Assembly: GCA_026414955.1 (NCBI GenBank)
Contig: JAOAIA010000069.1
Coordinates: 1 to 6,929, forward strand
Length of the DNA: 6,929 nt
Source: Candidatus Bipolaricaulota bacterium
GTDB lineage: Bacteria > Bipolaricaulota > Bipolaricaulia > RBG-16-55-9 > DRXL01
Direction of reading: 5' to 3'
Shown here: positions 5,140 to 6,929 of the stretch, in pieces
Position numbering within the stretch: the first letter of the stretch is position 1
How the letters are laid out: each line of letters begins with the position of its first letter
Made by a program: the position numbers and the translations under genes
The notes under the pieces: generated by a model
What the model was told of the DNA's origin: nothing
Databases searched by the model: none
What the model saw: the letters and a program-made list of their open reading frames with translations, nothing else

Positions 5140-5552
5140 TGGCTAAGATTCTGGTAGATACCTCAGCGTGGATTGAGTTCTACCATCCGCGAGGAGCTAG
5201 AAGAGTCAAGCAAGAGCTGACCAAAGCTTTGGAAGTTCATGAGATTGCGGTCGTCGCGCCCGTGGCCGTGGAGCTGCTGCGCGGTGCCAAGACCAAAGAC
5301 GCCTATCGAACACTCTAGAATGATCTTCAGGCTCTGTCGTGTCTGGATTTAGGATGGGAGGAGGCCGCGATAGCCTCAGAACTTGCGTGGAAGCTCCGTC
5401 GGGCAGGAAGATCGGTTCCCGTGATAGACTTGCTGATCGCAGCCGCGGCTCAGCGCCATCAGCACGAGGTCTGGCACTTCGGAGATGGACATTTCCAAAC
5501 TATCGAAGCTATCGGTGGCCCCCCGCAACGAGATTTGAAAGTCTCCGATTAA
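5139..5552 (+). pseudogene. vapC: VapC toxin (PIN-domain RNase) interrupted by an in-frame amber codon
   Basis: The frame from ATG 5139 to TAA 5550-5552 is 137 codons, normal for VapC, with a single TAG at codon 60 (5316-5318). VapC toxins are Mg-dependent RNases that cut tRNA or rRNA. All four PIN acidic residues are present in the sequence: Asp7 in ILVDTSAW, Glu45 in VAVELLRGA, Asp97 in VPVIDLLIAAAA and Asp116 in HFGDGHF. The first two lie before the TAG and the last two after it. The encoded 59-residue fragment would lack half the active site, so the toxin should be dead unless the amber is read through. TAG could come from CAG or GAG by one change. No good in-frame restart follows. The downstream sequence shows no further decay, suggesting a recent change or a sequencing error. 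The final TAA forms part of the Shine-Dalgarno of the AhpD-like gene. Confidence 0.88.
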
Positions 5553-5561
5553 GGAGGTCCT

Positions 5562-5927
5562 ATGCCCAATCGTCTCCGGTCTTTTCAAGAGTTCCGACAG
5601 AAGATGAACGAGAAGATTCTGTCGCGCGAGAATCTGCAGATCAAGCGATTCTTCGCGCTCGACTCCCAAGCCTACACCGACGGCGCGCTCCCCGCCAAGA
5701 CCAAAGAACTCTTAGGGTTAGTCGCTTCGATGGTCTTGCGCTGCGACGACTGTATCTCGTATCATTTGATTCAGTGCGCCAAGCTCGGTGTTACCGACGA
5801 AGAGTTCTTTGAAGCGTTCAACGTGGCGCTCGTCGTGGGTGGGTCTATTGTCATTCCCCACCTGCGACGAGCCGTGGAGATGCTCGAAGAGATTCGAGAA
5901 ACTCAGCGCCAAGGAGGCCTACTGTGA
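5562..5927 (+). CDS. Carboxymuconolactone decarboxylase / AhpD-type protein
   Basis: This is a 121-residue, all-helical CMD-fold protein. Glu49, Cys61, Cys64 and His68 (within KELLGLVASMVLRCDDC and ISYHL) reproduce the E-x11-CxxC-x3-H arrangement of the AhpD active site. In AhpD this is a thiol peroxidase and the reducing partner of AhpC. Many single-domain relatives have unproven roles in redox defence or protocatechuate breakdown. GVTDEEFFEAFNVALVVGG (75-93) is the other conserved family segment. The CxxC makes a redox role likelier than decarboxylation. The start has a very strong AAGGAGG at 5551-5557 that overlaps the vapC stop, so expression probably depends on the vapBC promoter or an unseen internal one. 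The stop overlaps the GTG of the tRNA-binding gene by 4 nt. Confidence 0.87.
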   Translation: MPNRLRSFQEFRQKMNEKILSRENLQIKRFFALDSQAYTDGALPAKTKELLGLVASMVLRCDDCISYHLIQCAKLGVTDEEFFEAFNVALVVGGSIVIPHLRRAVEMLEEIRETQRQGGLL

Positions 5928-6250
5928 TCACTATAGAAGAGTTCCAGAAGATCGAGCTGCGCGTTGCGACTATTGTGAGCGCCGAGCGCGTCCCCGGCGC
6001 CGAGAAGCTGCTCAAATTGCACATAGATTTGGGCAGCGAGCAGAGACAGCTCGTCGCCGGCATCGCCAAGCACTATGCCCCCGAAGCATTGGTGGGCCAA
6101 CAGATCGTCGTTGTGACGAATCTACAGCCCGCCGTTATTCGCGGGGTCGAGTCCCAAGGGATGCTGCTGGCCGCCAGCACCGAAGATCAGTCCCAGTTAG
6201 CATTGGTGACGCTCCAGCGCCCCGTGCCCAACGGTTGTCGCGTCAAATGA
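5924..6250 (+). CDS. Small tRNA-binding protein (Trbp111 / CsaA / MetRS beta-like)
   Basis: This 108-residue protein is a stand-alone OB-fold tRNA-binding domain, the same module as at the C-terminus of many methionyl-tRNA synthetases and in Trbp111. Family marks are FQKIELRVATIV (7-18), RVPGAEKLLKLHIDLG (22-37), RQLVAGIA (41-48) and VVTNLQPAVIRGVESQGMLLAAS (63-85). The last block is the RNA-contact and dimer region. It would bind the outer corner of tRNA and may assist a synthetase lacking its own domain. CsaA relatives have been linked to protein export. The start is GTG at 5924, with AAGGAGG at 5911-5917 and a 4-nt overlap (GTGA) with the upstream stop. Its own stop overlaps the deaminase ATG (ATGA), so all three proteins are probably made in step. 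Confidence 0.9.
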   Translation: MITIEEFQKIELRVATIVSAERVPGAEKLLKLHIDLGSEQRQLVAGIAKHYAPEALVGQQIVVVTNLQPAVIRGVESQGMLLAASTEDQSQLALVTLQRPVPNGCRVK

Positions 6251-6810
6251 AGATCCAGATTCAGATTGAACACCCAGACTGGCTTGCTCGTCAGATAGAC
6301 TGGGAGCGCCGCTATCGCGCTCTGGAAGATCGGATGCGCTTAGCTATTGATCTGGCGCGCGAGAACGTCTTGCACAAGACGGGCGGCCCCTTCGGCGCGG
6401 CCGTCTTCGAGCGCCAGAGCGGACGGCTCATCTCCGTCGGGGTCAACTTAGTGGTCTCTCAACAGAACGCGCTCCTGCACGCCGAGGTCGTCGCCCTGAT
6501 GACAGCACATCAGCGTCTGCGCTCGTTTACGCTCAACACCGATCCGAAGATTCAGTACGAGTTGGTCACTTCGTGCGAACCGTGCGCGATGTGCCTGGGT
6601 GCGATCTTCGCGAGTAAAATCAAGCGCGTCGTCTGGGGAGCCAGCCGCGAAGACGCTACCCAAATTGGGTTCGATGAGGGGCCGGTCTTTCCCGAATCGT
6701 ATGAGTATCTCAAAGCTCGCGGGCTCGAGTTTGTCGGCAATATCTGCCGCGACGAAGCCAAAGCCGTGCTCGATCTGTATGCCCGCCAAGGCGGGATCAT
6801 CTATGCCTAA
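6247..6810 (+). CDS. Zinc-dependent nucleoside/nucleobase deaminase (CDA fold)
   Basis: This is a 187-residue cytidine-deaminase-superfamily protein. GGPFGAAVF (46-54), LHAEVVAL (77-84) and TSCEPCAMCLGAI (108-120) provide the substrate loop, the catalytic His78/Glu80 and the zinc ligands His78, Cys113 and Cys116. SKIKRVVWGASREDATQIGFDEG resembles guanine deaminase (GuaD)-like and TadA-like enzymes, which hydrolytically deaminate guanine or tRNA adenosine-34. It is closer by eye to GuaD-like proteins, but the substrate is not fixed. An N-terminal stretch of about 25 residues precedes the usual fold start. The ATG at 6247 overlaps the tRNA-binding gene stop by 4 nt. The same frame stays open far upstream into neighbouring genes, but that part is not protein-like. 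The placement after a tRNA-binding protein allows a tRNA role, which is speculative. Confidence 0.9.
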   Translation: MKIQIQIEHPDWLARQIDWERRYRALEDRMRLAIDLARENVLHKTGGPFGAAVFERQSGRLISVGVNLVVSQQNALLHAEVVALMTAHQRLRSFTLNTDPKIQYELVTSCEPCAMCLGAIFASKIKRVVWGASREDATQIGFDEGPVFPESYEYLKARGLEFVGNICRDEAKAVLDLYARQGGIIYA

Positions 6811-6815
6811 GCAAG

Positions 6816-6845
6816 TTGACGGAACTAGCCCCATCGCCGTAATAT
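6816..6845 (+). promoter_or_regulatory. Near-consensus sigma-70 promoter for the right-edge gene
   Basis: TTGACG (6816-6821) and TAATAT (6840-6845) are separated by 18 nt. Start near 6852 gives a leader of about 24 nt containing GGGAGG (6863-6868). It begins 5 nt after the deaminase stop, so the gene at 6876 is a separate transcription unit. No terminator separates them. Confidence 0.65.
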
Positions 6846-6875
6846 GGAGAGAACTCTTCTGAGGGAGGTACGACC

Positions 6876-6929
6876 GTGAGACGCGGCATCTTTTTGATCG
6901 TTGCTCTCGTAGGCATCACAACTCTCATG
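6876..6929 (+). CDS. Start of an exported protein (runs off right edge)
   Basis: A GTG at 6876 follows GGGAGG (6863-6868) by 7 nt and opens a frame of 18 codons to the window edge: two arginines, then a hydrophobic run (GIFLIVALVGITTLM). This is the n-region and core of a signal peptide or an N-terminal membrane anchor. The mature protein is outside the window, so no function can be proposed. Confidence 0.6.
   Translation, partial: MRRGIFLIVALVGITTLM

Noticed and set aside
5316..5318. TAG reassigned as a sense codon (for example pyrrolysine)
   Set aside because: TAG ends the hydratase and nucleotidyltransferase genes in this window at sensible family lengths, so it works as a stop.
5339..5812. 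Plus-strand open frame across the second half of vapC
   Set aside because: It is out of frame with the clear PIN-domain sequence, has no ribosome binding site and gives an arginine/serine-rich translation typical of shadow frames.
5788..6246. Long open stretch in the deaminase frame upstream of its ATG
   Set aside because: The translation is arginine-rich and low in family resemblance, and it overlaps the well-supported AhpD-like and tRNA-binding genes. The deaminase fold begins after the ATG at 6247.
6782..6795. CCCGCC-AA-GGCGGG hairpin at the end of the deaminase gene as a terminator
   Set aside because: It is inside the coding sequence and is not followed by a T-run. The realistic form is a 5-bp stem with a 4-nt loop.

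Overview
The window looks like part of a compact bacterial chromosome. GC content is fairly high by eye, genes overlap by 1-4 nt, Shine-Dalgarno sequences are strong, and several promoters resemble the sigma-70 consensus. The taxon cannot be fixed from the sequence. TAG and TGA both act as ordinary stops here (TAG ends the enoyl-CoA hydratase and nucleotidyltransferase genes; TGA ends several others), so there is no sign of a changed genetic code.

Layout, left to right. (1) 1-388, minus strand: the N-terminus of an exported WD40-repeat protein that runs off the left edge. (2) 389-484: a divergent control region in which two sigma-70-like promoters facing opposite ways share essentially one -10 element. 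(3) 485-2097, plus strand: a two-gene acyl-CoA operon, made of a short-chain dehydrogenase of the 2,4-dienoyl-CoA reductase type and an enoyl-CoA hydratase/isomerase with a PaaG-like active site. (4) 4810-2085, minus strand: a tight operon of an AidB-like acyl-CoA dehydrogenase (split by a +1 frameshift), a kanamycin-nucleotidyltransferase-like protein and a SpoU/TrmH-family RNA methyltransferase. Its end overlaps the end of operon 3 by 13 nt. (5) 4811-4932: a divergent control region with a vapBC promoter and inverted repeats. (6) 4933-6810, plus strand: vapB antitoxin, a vapC toxin gene broken by one in-frame amber codon, a carboxymuconolactone decarboxylase/AhpD-type protein, a small tRNA-binding protein and a nucleoside deaminase, all overlapping or nearly abutting. 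(7) 6816-6929: a near-consensus promoter and the first 18 codons of another exported protein.

Two themes stand out. Acyl-CoA metabolism appears on both sides of the convergent junction: dienoyl-CoA reductase and hydratase/isomerase on one side, acyl-CoA dehydrogenase on the other. The plus-strand operon 6 places a tRNA-binding protein directly ahead of a zinc deaminase, behind a toxin-antitoxin pair whose toxin is inactivated. Two genes (acyl-CoA dehydrogenase and vapC) each carry exactly one disruption in otherwise intact reading frames, so recent mutation, sequencing error or recoding all need considering. No RNA gene, insertion sequence, CRISPR array or convincing intrinsic terminator was seen, and no gene-free stretch exceeds about 125 bases.
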